A stretch of 45,892 bases of DNA, taken from Leptotrichia sp. oral taxon 879 str. F0557. Lineage in GTDB: Bacteria; Fusobacteriota; Fusobacteriia; Fusobacteriales; Leptotrichiaceae. Below the pieces are notes generated by a model. It was given only the letters and a program-made list of their open reading frames with translations, was not told the origin of the DNA and searched no databases. Positions 8,452 through 16,218 of the stretch are shown piece after piece. The stretch covers positions 6,429-52,320 of the forward strand of contig NZ_KI271286.1 in NCBI RefSeq assembly GCF_000469385.1. Reading direction: 5' to 3'. The translations under genes were made by a program, and so were the position numbers. How positions within the stretch are numbered: the first letter of the stretch is position 1; every line of letters starts with the position of its first letter.

Positions 8452-9012
8452 ATGCCTAGACTTAAGTTTACGAAAGAAGTGATAATTGAGGCTGGATATG
8501 AGTTAATGAAAAAAGAAGGCTTCCAAAATGTAAGTGTCAGAAAAATAGCAAGTTATCTGAAGTGTTCTACGGCGCCTATTTACTTTAACTTTAATACAGT
8601 AGATGAATTAAAAGAAGAAATTATAGACAAGTGTAAGGAAAAATTAAAAAAATACTTATATGGAAATTATGCTGAAAGAAAAATATTGAGTGGAGCAATT
8701 GGTTTTGTGATATTCGCTAGAGAAGAAAAGGAATTATTTAGGACAATTTTTCTTGATACAACAGAAAGATTTGAAAAACTTTACGAAGTAACACTTGGAG
8801 AGTTCTTGACAAAAGAAAATCTACTGGAAAGTTTTCCCGCATTAGAGGAAGAAGAGGCTAAAAATGTCATAAATAAAATATGGTATTTTCTATTTGGTTA
8901 TGCAACTATGCTTTGTACAAGACTTGATAAAAATTATAGAAAAAATGAGACTAATGAAGTTATAGAAAATAAGATTTCCGATATAGTGAAACATTTTAAA
9001 ATGCAAATATAA
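8452..9012 (+). CDS. TetR/AcrR family transcriptional regulator
   Basis: The first 60 residues form a TetR-type helix-turn-helix: 'FTKEVIIEAGYELMKKEGFQNVSVRKIASYLKCSTAPIYFNFNTVDELKEEI'. The remaining 125 residues are helical and divergent, as in the ligand-binding part of this family; they include 'WYFLFGYATMLCTRLD'. The length of 186 is typical. It sits 30 nt after folA and ahead of an acyltransferase gene, but I see no clear palindromic operator nearby, so its targets and ligand are unknown. AAAAGGAG precedes the ATG. Confidence 0.88.
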   Translation: MPRLKFTKEVIIEAGYELMKKEGFQNVSVRKIASYLKCSTAPIYFNFNTVDELKEEIIDKCKEKLKKYLYGNYAERKILSGAIGFVIFAREEKELFRTIFLDTTERFEKLYEVTLGEFLTKENLLESFPALEEEEAKNVINKIWYFLFGYATMLCTRLDKNYRKNETNEVIENKISDIVKHFKMQI

Positions 9013-9126
9013 TAAAAATTTAAATATCTACTAATTTAATATGGAAATTATAAATTAAGATTTAATCAATTTTGGTTAATTTGATTTGATAAGGATTGGT
9101 GTAATTTAAAAATAGTGGGAGAGAAA

Positions 9127-9801
9127 ATGAATAAATATAAATTTTTAGGTTCTATTCTTCATCTTGTATACAGGATATTAAGTTTTATAACTAGAAAAGA
9201 ATATTTTTATGCAGATGGCGTTAAAATAAATGAACCTAACATCATTGTTTTTTGGCACAGAAAAATTTTTACAGTATGTAATGCTACACGAATTATTGAC
9301 AAAAAGGCTTCCATCGTAAGTGCCTCAAAGGATGGAGAAATCTTAGCAGAATTACTTAGAAGAGAAGGGAATGAATTAATACGAGGTTCGTCGAATAGAG
9401 ACAATATAAAAAGTTTAAAGGAAGCTATGAAATATGCCAAGAAAGACTATACTCTTGGAATTGCGATTGATGGTCCGAGTGGTCCTATTTTTGAGCCAAA
9501 AGCGGGTGCAATTTTTATAGCACAAAAAACAGGAATGCCGATTGTTCCAGTCAGTTCTTACTGCAGTAAAAAATGGATTTTTAAAAATATGTGGGACAAA
9601 CTTGAAATACCTGTTCCATTTTCTAAATGTGTTCATTATGTTGCAGAGCCATTTTACTTAACAAAGGAAATAACTTTAGAAGAGTCGATAAAATTAGTAA
9701 AAGAAAAAATACATCAGGCTGGAAATAAGGCATTTGAAATTTACAGTGAAAAATATAACAAAAATAAGAATGTTGAATTTAATGAAGAAAGTTTTAAATA
9801 A
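9127..9801 (+). CDS. DUF374 lysophospholipid-acyltransferase-like protein
   Basis: The protein belongs to the DUF374 family, thought to be acyltransferases of the PlsC/LPLAT type working at the inner membrane on lipid A or phospholipid. Visible family features are 'NIIVFWHRKIFTVC', 'ASIVSASKDGEILAELLRREGNELIRGSSNRD', 'TLGIAIDGPSGP' and 'KAGAIFIAQKTGMPIVPVS'. The frame is open from a GTG at 9115, but the ATG at 9127 is preferred because GGGAGAG lies just upstream of it. The N-terminal 20 residues are moderately hydrophobic. The substrate is not known; with lpxL and waaA elsewhere in the window, a role in outer-membrane lipid A is plausible. Confidence 0.82.
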   Translation: MNKYKFLGSILHLVYRILSFITRKEYFYADGVKINEPNIIVFWHRKIFTVCNATRIIDKKASIVSASKDGEILAELLRREGNELIRGSSNRDNIKSLKEAMKYAKKDYTLGIAIDGPSGPIFEPKAGAIFIAQKTGMPIVPVSSYCSKKWIFKNMWDKLEIPVPFSKCVHYVAEPFYLTKEITLEESIKLVKEKIHQAGNKAFEIYSEKYNKNKNVEFNEESFK

Positions 9802-9853
9802 AAAGATAAATTTTTAGATATTGATAAATTATAAAATTATAGGGAGGAAAAAT

Positions 9854-11755
9854 ATGTCAAAAGCATTTTACATAACAACGCCAATTTACTATCCTAATGC
9901 GGTACCACACGTGGGAACAGCGTATACAACAATAATTTGTGATGTTGTTTCCCGATACAAAAGGTTAACTGGTGAAGAAGTTGGCTTTATGACTGGAGTC
10001 GATGAACATGGGCAGAAAATTCAGGAAGCAGCTGAAAAAAATGGATTTACGCCACAGCAGTGGGTAGATAAAATGTCTCTTAATTTCACAACTTTATGGG
10101 AAAAGTTAAATATTTCAAATACAGATTTTATGAGAACAACACAAGAAAAACATTTGAAAACTGTAAAAGAAATAATAAAGAGGGTACATGACAAGGGAGA
10201 TATTTATAGAGGAGAATATGTTGGTAAATATAGTGTTTCTGAAGAAACTTTTGTACCTGAAAATCAGCTTGTTGATGGAAAATATATGGGAAAAGAAGTC
10301 ATTGATGTAAAAGAAACTTCATATTTCTTTAAATTATCTAAGTATGAAAATGCACTGTTAGAACATATCGAAAAAAATCCTGATTTTATAAAGCCTGAAG
10401 GTAAGAAAAATGAAGTAATTGCCTTCATAAAACAAGGGCTTCAAGATTTATCAATTTCAAGAACTACATTTGACTGGGGAATACCATTAGAACTAGAAGA
10501 AGGGCATGTAATCTACGTTTGGTTCGATGCATTGAATATTTACTTGACTGGTGCAGGATTTTCGACTGATACAGAGCAGTTTGATAAATTCTGGACTAAC
10601 GGAACTGTAAATCATGTTGTTGGAAAAGATATTCTGAGATTTCACGCTATTATCTGGCCTGCGATGCTAATGTCGGCTGGAATAAAGTTGCCTGATACGA
10701 TTGCAGCACATGGATGGTGGACTGTAGAAGGTGAAAAAATGTCAAAATCACTTGGAAATGTTGTTAATCCAGAGGAAGAAGTTGAAAAATACGGACTTGA
10801 CGCTTTTAGATATTATCTGATGAGAGAGGCGACTTTTGGTCAGGATGCTGATTATTCTAAAAAGGCAATGGTTCAGAGAATAAATGCTGACTTGGCAAAC
10901 GATTTAGGAAACTTGCTTAATAGAACGATTGGAATGCAAAAAAAATATTTTAATTCAGAAGTTGTATTAAATGAAGTTGAAGAAAGTTTTGATATTGAAA
11001 TTAAGGAATTATGGAAAAATACATTGATTGATTTGGATAAGCATATAAATAATTATCAATTTTCTGAGGCATTAAAGGATATTTGGAAATTTATTTCAAG
11101 AATGAATAAATACATTGATGAATGTGAGCCTTGGAAACTTTCAAAGGATGAAAGCCAAAAAGATAGATTGTCAACAGTCATGTATAATTTAGTGGATTCA
11201 CTTTACAAAATTGCAGTGCTTATTTCACCATTCATGCCAGAAACTGCACAAAAAATGATAAATCAGTTAGGACTTGAAAAAGATATTACAAAATTACATT
11301 TAGATGATATAAAAGAATGGAAAAGTTATCCCTTTGGAAATCGGTTAAATGAAGCAGTTCCGCTGTTCCCAAGAATTGAATTGGAAGAGGAACCTAAAAA
11401 AGAATACAATGAGGACTTGAAAATTGAAAATCCAATTACAATAGATGATTTTAATAAAATTGAAATAAAAGTTGTTCAAATTGAAAAAGTAGAGAAAATT
11501 GAAAATGCGGATAAATTGTTAAAATTTATTGTAAATACTGGAAAAGAGAAGAGGCAGATTATTTCAGGAATTGCAAAATGGTATCCAAATGAACAAGAAC
11601 TAGTTGGGAAAAAAGTACAGGCTATACTGAATTTAAAACCAGTAGAATTAAAAGGGGAATTATCACAAGGAATGCTACTGACAGCAACTGAAAAGAAAAA
11701 AACGAAACTTATAATTATTGACGATGAAATAAAAATTGGAACTACTGTGAAATAG
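9854..11755 (+). CDS. metG: Methionyl-tRNA synthetase
   Basis: MetG charges tRNA-Met and initiator tRNA with methionine. The class I signature 'TTPIYYPNAVPHVGTAYTT' (HVGT at 19-22) and the KMSKS loop ('VEGEKMSKSLGN') are intact. A C-terminal EMAP-II/OB tRNA-binding domain follows ('IDDFNKIEIKVVQIEKVE...NADKLLKF', 'KPVELKGELSQGMLL'), giving 633 residues. The start at 9854 follows GGGAGG; an in-frame start at 9821 has no ribosome binding site. In the connective peptide region ('GKYSVSEETFVPENQLVDGKYMGKEV') the zinc-binding cysteines found in many MetRS are absent, so this is a zinc-less type. No T-box leader is visible upstream. Confidence 0.97.
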   Translation: MSKAFYITTPIYYPNAVPHVGTAYTTIICDVVSRYKRLTGEEVGFMTGVDEHGQKIQEAAEKNGFTPQQWVDKMSLNFTTLWEKLNISNTDFMRTTQEKHLKTVKEIIKRVHDKGDIYRGEYVGKYSVSEETFVPENQLVDGKYMGKEVIDVKETSYFFKLSKYENALLEHIEKNPDFIKPEGKKNEVIAFIKQGLQDLSISRTTFDWGIPLELEEGHVIYVWFDALNIYLTGAGFSTDTEQFDKFWTNGTVNHVVGKDILRFHAIIWPAMLMSAGIKLPDTIAAHGWWTVEGEKMSKSLGNVVNPEEEVEKYGLDAFRYYLMREATFGQDADYSKKAMVQRINADLANDLGNLLNRTIGMQKKYFNSEVVLNEVEESFDIEIKELWKNTLIDLDKHINNYQFSEALKDIWKFISRMNKYIDECEPWKLSKDESQKDRLSTVMYNLVDSLYKIAVLISPFMPETAQKMINQLGLEKDITKLHLDDIKEWKSYPFGNRLNEAVPLFPRIELEEEPKKEYNEDLKIENPITIDDFNKIEIKVVQIEKVEKIENADKLLKFIVNTGKEKRQIISGIAKWYPNEQELVGKKVQAILNLKPVELKGELSQGMLLTATEKKKTKLIIIDDEIKIGTTVK

Positions 11756-11844
11756 CAGTATCAAAAATCAATAACTCTAGGTTTATCAGATTCTAAGTAA
11801 AAGCGGGGGGAAATTTTTTTACGAATAGGAAATGTGATAAAAGT

Positions 11845-13233
11845 ATGAAAAAATGGATATATATAATAATTGCATTATTATTTTCAGTAGCTTGCTCAAA
11901 AACAGATGCTGGTTATGATGCACTTGAAAAAGGACTTATTGGAATTCTTGAAAAAAAGGATTATGAATATATTATGAAAAATATAAATGAATCAGCAAAA
12001 GCTGGAAATGAAGATGTTTATGGACTTGCCTATACTTATCTAGCTGAAAATGGAACTATGTTCTTTAATAGATATATGAAAAAAAGTAAAGGTCTTGCTG
12101 AATATTATCAAGCACTTTTGCTTCAGCAGACAAATGGAGACGAAAGTCAGATCATAGACCTTTTGGAAAGTTCTGCAAAACAGGGAAATGTAAAAGCCTA
12201 TTATGTAATAGGAACTATATATGAAAATAAGCTTGAATTTACAAAGGCACAGGAATATTTGAAAAAAGGAAGAGACGCTAATGAAATTTATGCACTGTAT
12301 TCTTATGAGTATAACAAAAATTTGATGAATTTTTATAAAAGGATAGAGGAATTAAATAAAAAATTAAATAATGGAAGTATTTCTGTGGAAGAAAAAAAGG
12401 AACTTGGAACTTTAGTTTTGGAAAAAGTTTCTAATATTGAAAAAGCCTATGATATTTTAAAAGATTTTTTGTCTGAAAATTACTCGCCTGCACTTTACGC
12501 AAAAGCAAAATTGTTGGAAAATGATGATAAAGAAGAGGAAGCAGTACAAATTTACAACCAGATATTTTCACAGAATAAATATTATCTTGCAGCATTTGAA
12601 CTTGCTTCAAGGCTTGTAAAAGGGGAAAAGAATTATGATCTTGCATTAAAAATACTGGAAGATACAAACTCAGACGAAGTATTAATTCTCGGATATAAAG
12701 GATTTATCTATGAAAATTTAAAAGATTTTACAAAAGCAGAAGAACTTTATCAAAAAGCTGCAAATAAAAATGATATTGATGCAATGAATTATCTAGGTCG
12801 TCTATATGAGACTCAAAAGGAAATAAAAAAAGCAAAAAATATTTATAGTAAAGCATATTTACTAGGTTCAATCTCAGCTGGATATAAACTTGCTTATATT
12901 CTAGAAGATATGGAAAAAGAGAAAAATCCAGTAAAAGCTGAGGAAAATCAAGTAAAACAAAGCAAAGAAGCAAAAAAAATACTAGAAAGACTTGCAAGTA
13001 GCGGAGATGATTATTCAATGGTTGACTTGAGCCTTTACTATCCTGAAACTGACAAGATGGTAAGAATTCTGAATCTACAGGCTGCTGCAAAACTTAATAC
13101 AACAGCCTTTTACAATCTAGGAGTTTATTATTATAATCAAAAAAATAAACAAAAATCAAAATTCTATTTTAAAGTCGCTAAAGAAAATGGCTATGATATT
13201 GGAGAAATTTTTGATGCTTATTTAGTAAACTAA
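11845..13233 (+). CDS. Sel1/TPR-repeat lipoprotein
   Basis: A lipoprotein signal peptide ends in the lipobox 'FSVAC' with C17 as the lipidation site. The mature 445 residues are helical repeats of Sel1/TPR character, for example 'QGNVKAYYVIGTIYENKLEFTKAQEYLKKG', 'NDIDAMNYLGRLYETQKEIKKAKNIYSKA' and 'NTTAFYNLGVYYYNQKNKQKSKFYFKVAKE'. Such proteins usually scaffold protein complexes in the periplasm or at the outer membrane. The ribosome binding site is weak: AGGA lies about 14 nt before the ATG. It is followed 24 nt later by another lipoprotein gene, so the two are likely cotranscribed. The specific partner is unknown. Confidence 0.85.
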   Translation: MKKWIYIIIALLFSVACSKTDAGYDALEKGLIGILEKKDYEYIMKNINESAKAGNEDVYGLAYTYLAENGTMFFNRYMKKSKGLAEYYQALLLQQTNGDESQIIDLLESSAKQGNVKAYYVIGTIYENKLEFTKAQEYLKKGRDANEIYALYSYEYNKNLMNFYKRIEELNKKLNNGSISVEEKKELGTLVLEKVSNIEKAYDILKDFLSENYSPALYAKAKLLENDDKEEEAVQIYNQIFSQNKYYLAAFELASRLVKGEKNYDLALKILEDTNSDEVLILGYKGFIYENLKDFTKAEELYQKAANKNDIDAMNYLGRLYETQKEIKKAKNIYSKAYLLGSISAGYKLAYILEDMEKEKNPVKAEENQVKQSKEAKKILERLASSGDDYSMVDLSLYYPETDKMVRILNLQAAAKLNTTAFYNLGVYYYNQKNKQKSKFYFKVAKENGYDIGEIFDAYLVN

Positions 13234-13257
13234 ATGAAATATTAGAAAGAGAGAATT

Positions 13258-13785
13258 ATGAAAAAATATATCTTATTGTTGTTAAGTATGATTCTAATGA
13301 CTATAAGCTGTGGAAGGGATGCTGTCGCTAAAAGAATATTTGAACAGCATATGAAAATTATTCAATCTGGAGATATGAATAAGATAAAAAAATGGGATTC
13401 ATCAATGAATATTCCTGAAATTGGAATTGTACTTGAAGGATTTAAAAAAATTACCTACAAAATAAATAAAGTTGAGACAAAAGATAAAACAGCCACAGTA
13501 AATGTTACTATAAAGTATCCTGATTATAGCACTTTTGGAAATGAATTTCATAATATGATTACTGAAAAATATAAATCTTCAAATATAGCTTCAGAATCAG
13601 AGATCGATAAGATAGTTGTTCAGGAAGCAACTAAATTCTTTAATGAGAAAATAAAAGAAAACAAGTTATCTTATAGTGAGAAAACAATAAATATAATTTT
13701 GGAAAAACAAGGAAATAACTGGGTTTTAGATGGAGAAAAAAATTTAGAGTTTATTTCTATTTTAACACTTGGATTAGATAAATAA
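13258..13785 (+). CDS. Lipoprotein of unknown function
   Basis: The N-terminus is a lipoprotein signal with lipobox 'MTISC' (C18). The mature part begins with a helical segment ('AKRIFEQHMKIIQSGDMNKIKKW'). It continues with 'YKINKVETKDKTATVNVTIKYPDY' and ends with 'IILEKQGNNWVLDGEKNLEFI'. That pattern of a small alpha+beta domain closing with a 'W.ld' strand is seen in many NTF2-like or DUF-type lipoproteins. It is not a recognised enzyme. The gene lies 24 nt after the TPR lipoprotein, preceded by AGAGAG, which suggests a shared transcript. Confidence 0.8.
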   Translation: MKKYILLLLSMILMTISCGRDAVAKRIFEQHMKIIQSGDMNKIKKWDSSMNIPEIGIVLEGFKKITYKINKVETKDKTATVNVTIKYPDYSTFGNEFHNMITEKYKSSNIASESEIDKIVVQEATKFFNEKIKENKLSYSEKTINIILEKQGNNWVLDGEKNLEFISILTLGLDK

Positions 13786-13882
13786 AAATAAATATTTTGA
13801 CAGAAAATTCTAATAACAATAGTGTATAATTACAAAATTGTATAAACAATAAAAAATTAAGAAAAAGGAGAAAACATATAAA

Positions 13883-14377
13883 ATGAAAAAAATAATTTTA
13901 ATGATGTCATTGCTTTTATTATTTGTGGCATCTTGTGGAAAAGAATTTAGTGTTGATGTAGATGGGAAAGGGAAAGTTCCAAAATTTGAATTGAAGGAGT
14001 TAAATAGCAATAAAACTGTTAATAGTGAAAAAATTATGAACAATGGTAAAAAAACATTAATGATTGTTGCTGCTGAATGGTGTCCACATTGTAAGGAAGA
14101 ATTGCCTGAAGTTCAGAAATTTTATGATGCAAATAAAGATAAAGTTAATGTAGTAGTTGTATTTACAAATTCTCAGACTGATTTAGGGAAAACACAGACT
14201 TATGTAAAGGATAATGAGTATACATTCCCAGCCTACTATGATGAAAGTGGTTCAATTGCTCGTGGTTTTGCAGTTGATGCATTTCCATATAATTTAAAAA
14301 TAAATAATGGTAAAGTTGAAGAAAAGCTTGATTTGCCAGTTGATTTTGATTCATTAACAGCTTCGTTTGCAAAATAG
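13883..14377 (+). CDS. Thioredoxin-like lipoprotein (TlpA/ResA type)
   Basis: A lipoprotein signal with lipobox 'FVASC' (C18) anchors this 164-residue protein on the outside of the cytoplasmic membrane or in the outer membrane. The redox motif is C67-P-H-C70 in 'MIVAAEWCPHCKEELPEVQKFY', and a cis-proline appears in 'VDAFPYNLKINNG'. This fits the TlpA/ResA family, which reduces or isomerises disulfides of exported proteins or cytochromes. CPHC, as in DsbA, is a little unusual for TlpA-type proteins. A TATAAT at 13825-13830 precedes the gene, but the TTGACA at 13797 is 22 nt away, which is too long for an ordinary promoter. The gene follows two other lipoproteins. Confidence 0.88.
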   Translation: MKKIILMMSLLLLFVASCGKEFSVDVDGKGKVPKFELKELNSNKTVNSEKIMNNGKKTLMIVAAEWCPHCKEELPEVQKFYDANKDKVNVVVVFTNSQTDLGKTQTYVKDNEYTFPAYYDESGSIARGFAVDAFPYNLKINNGKVEEKLDLPVDFDSLTASFAK

Positions 14378-14407
14378 GAAATTTTTGAAAAAATGAAGTT
14401 GGAAGCC

Positions 14408-14436
14408 TTTACAAATAGAAAAATATGTGATAGAAT
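14408..14436 (+). promoter_or_regulatory. Promoter of rpsO
   Basis: TTTACA (14408-14413) and TAGAAT (14431-14436) are spaced by 17 nt with TGA in front of the -10 box. It leaves a leader of about 70 nt before rpsO, long enough for S15 feedback control, although I could not identify a defined S15-binding structure in it. Confidence 0.6.
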
Positions 14437-14513
14437 AACATTTGAATTTATACTATGAATATAAGTTTGCCGCTATATTCTTGGTTTAAATAATAATTAT
14501 TAGGAGGAAAACA

Positions 14514-14777
14514 ATGGCATTAAAACCAAAAAAAGAAATTATTGAAGCATATGGAAAAAATGCTCAAGATACAGGATCTGCTGAAGTACAAGTTGCACTT
14601 CTTACAGATAGAATCAGTCATTTGACAGCTCACTTAAAAACACATCCTAAAGATGTGCATTCAAGAGTAGGATTACTAAAAATGGTTGGTAAAAGAAGAA
14701 GATTATTAAACTACATCAAAAATAGAAACGTTGATGATTATAGATCATTAATCGAAAAATTAGGAATCAGAAAATAG
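14514..14777 (+). CDS. rpsO: 30S ribosomal protein S15
   Basis: S15 binds the central domain of 16S rRNA early in small-subunit assembly. The 87-residue protein has the full family pattern: '[51 protein letters not shown]'. An AGGAGGAAAAC ribosome binding site precedes the ATG. It has its own promoter and is closed by a hairpin terminator at 14791-14819, so it is probably transcribed mostly as a single gene. S15 genes are often autoregulated by their own product in the leader; that remains an inference here. Confidence 0.98.
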   Translation: MALKPKKEIIEAYGKNAQDTGSAEVQVALLTDRISHLTAHLKTHPKDVHSRVGLLKMVGKRRRLLNYIKNRNVDDYRSLIEKLGIRK

Positions 14778-14790
14778 TAATTAAGATAAA

Positions 14791-14819
14791 AGAGCGTATT
14801 TTATGTATGCTCTTTTTTT
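14791..14819 (+). terminator. Rho-independent terminator after rpsO
   Basis: The inverted repeat AGAGCGTA / TATGCTCT with a 7-nt loop (one G-T pair) is followed by a run of seven T. Confidence 0.85.
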
Positions 14820-14851
14820 AAAAATAAATTTTTAAGGAGTTTAAGAATAAG

Positions 14852-15715
14852 ATGAAATATAAAATAAGTGAAGAAATAACAGGATTTTTTGTTATTTTGA
14901 TAAAAAAGATTTTGTCAATTTTTTCTCTTAAAACAAGATATAGAATTTTTGAAAGTTTCGGGATGGCAGCATATTATCTTATAAAAAAAAGACGTCTACT
15001 TACGATAGATAATATAAAAAATGCTTTTCCTGAAAAAAATGATAAAGACATTGAGAAAATTGCAAAAGAATCATATAAGACAATGGGAAAGATGATTATG
15101 ACTTCTATTTTTTTGGAAGAGATTACACGAGATGGGAATACTGTTGTAGAAAATGAGGAGCTAATGAGACAGGCTTGTGAAAATAATGAAAAGGCTGTTT
15201 TAATTGTTTCGCTTCATCTTGGCGGATTTGAAGCTGGCAGCAGAATGAGGGATATAAGAAAGTTTTATGCTGTTTTTAGAAATCAGAAAAATAAAAAAAT
15301 TAATGACTTGATGACAAAATGGCGTGAAGAAGGAGGTCTTAATTCCTTGCCGTTACATGATAGTGATAATTTGAGAAAAGCAATAAATGAAAAATCAATC
15401 ATTGCTCTTGCTTCGGATCATTATGGAAAAGATGTGGATGTGAAATTTTTTGGACGTGAAACAACTGGAGTTGCAGGACCTGTTTTGCTTTCTATGAAAC
15501 ATAAAATACCAATAGTTCTTGCGTATGCGGTGTTTGATGGAGATGTAATACGAGTTAAAAATAAGAAAATTATTGAAATAGAAAAGCAGGAAAAATTAAA
15601 GGAAACAATGCGATATAATATGCAAAAAATTTATCACGAATTTGAGGAAATTATTAGAGAATATCCAGAGCAGTATATGTGGCAGCATAAAAGATGGAGA
15701 AATAAGAAAAAATAG
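14852..15715 (+). CDS. lpxL: Lipid A late acyltransferase, LpxL/HtrB family
   Basis: LpxL/LpxM enzymes add secondary acyl chains to Kdo2-lipid IVA at the inner membrane. The HX4E catalytic motif is H122-x4-E127 in 'IVSLHLGGFEAGSR'. Other family features are 'RRRLLTIDNIKNAFPEKNDKDIEKIAKESYKTMGK', 'DHYGKDVDVKFFGRETTGVAGP' and the end 'EQYMWQHKRWRNKKK'. The 287-residue length is normal. It shows that the organism makes lipid A and is therefore didermic, in line with waaA at 21092. Which of the lpxL or lpxM activities it has cannot be told from sequence. A GGAG lies about 12 nt before the ATG. Confidence 0.88.
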   Translation: MKYKISEEITGFFVILIKKILSIFSLKTRYRIFESFGMAAYYLIKKRRLLTIDNIKNAFPEKNDKDIEKIAKESYKTMGKMIMTSIFLEEITRDGNTVVENEELMRQACENNEKAVLIVSLHLGGFEAGSRMRDIRKFYAVFRNQKNKKINDLMTKWREEGGLNSLPLHDSDNLRKAINEKSIIALASDHYGKDVDVKFFGRETTGVAGPVLLSMKHKIPIVLAYAVFDGDVIRVKNKKIIEIEKQEKLKETMRYNMQKIYHEFEEIIREYPEQYMWQHKRWRNKKK

Positions 15716-15748
15716 TGGAAAAAAACGAAAAAATTTATTTTTTCTAAC

Positions 15749-15777
15749 TTGAATATGTGAAAAAATTGTGATAAAAT
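15749..15777 (+). promoter_or_regulatory. Promoter for the 15805 lipoprotein and rny
   Basis: TTGAAT (15749-15754) and TAAAAT (15772-15777) are 17 nt apart, and TGA precedes the -10 box. The promoter lies 27 nt upstream of the lipoprotein start and probably also serves rny. Confidence 0.65.
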
Positions 15778-15804
15778 TAAATGACGAAGTTTTTGGAGGA
15801 AAAT

Positions 15805-16206
15805 ATGAAAAAATATTTATGTCTATTTATTTTGTTGATTCTTATGAGCTGTACCAGCCTTACTGCCTCTGAAAAAAAAGTAACTCAAATTGAAGCTAAG
15901 ACAATTAGCTCTCAAATAATGCAAGTTACAGAAGAGTTAAAAGATGCTGCCAGTTCAAACGAATATAATAAATTAAAAGAAGTTTTTTTACCTACATTTA
16001 AAAATAATATTATTGTAAAAAAAATGCAAGAATACGATCTTTCGGGATTGACATTTGTTTTTTCTGATGTTAATGTCGTATCTAAAAATAGGGCAAATAG
16101 TGTTATGGTAGTTAATTTTGCCACAGCAAGCAATTATTATAAACTAACTTGGAAAAAAACAAATGATAATACTTGGAAGATTTCAAATGTAGCTGAAAAA
16201 AAATAA
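15805..16206 (+). CDS. Small lipoprotein of unknown function
   Basis: The signal peptide 'MKKYLCLFILLILMSC' ends in a lipobox with C16. The 117-residue mature part has a helical first half ('SSQIMQVTEELKDAASSNEYNKLKEVF') and beta segments in the second half ('TFVFSDVNVVSKNRANSVMVVNFATAS', 'TWKISNVAEKK'). This is again the NTF2-like pattern of the lipoprotein at 13258. An in-frame ATG at 15781 exists, but TTTTGGAGG lies directly in front of 15805, which also gives a clean signal peptide. The stop is 12 nt before rny, so the two are cotranscribed. Confidence 0.82.
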   Translation: MKKYLCLFILLILMSCTSLTASEKKVTQIEAKTISSQIMQVTEELKDAASSNEYNKLKEVFLPTFKNNIIVKKMQEYDLSGLTFVFSDVNVVSKNRANSVMVVNFATASNYYKLTWKKTNDNTWKISNVAEKK

Positions 16207-16218
16207 GAAGGGAGAAAA

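Noticed and set aside
11756-11844. Promoter (TAAAAG) right before the TPR lipoprotein
   Set aside because: The TTTACG-like -35 would be only 14 nt away, and the -10 box would nearly touch the start codon.
13797-13830. TTGACA and TATAAT upstream of the thioredoxin-like lipoprotein as a promoter
   Set aside because: The spacing is 22 nt, too long for sigma-70. The -10 box alone may still be used, but no matching -35 was found.
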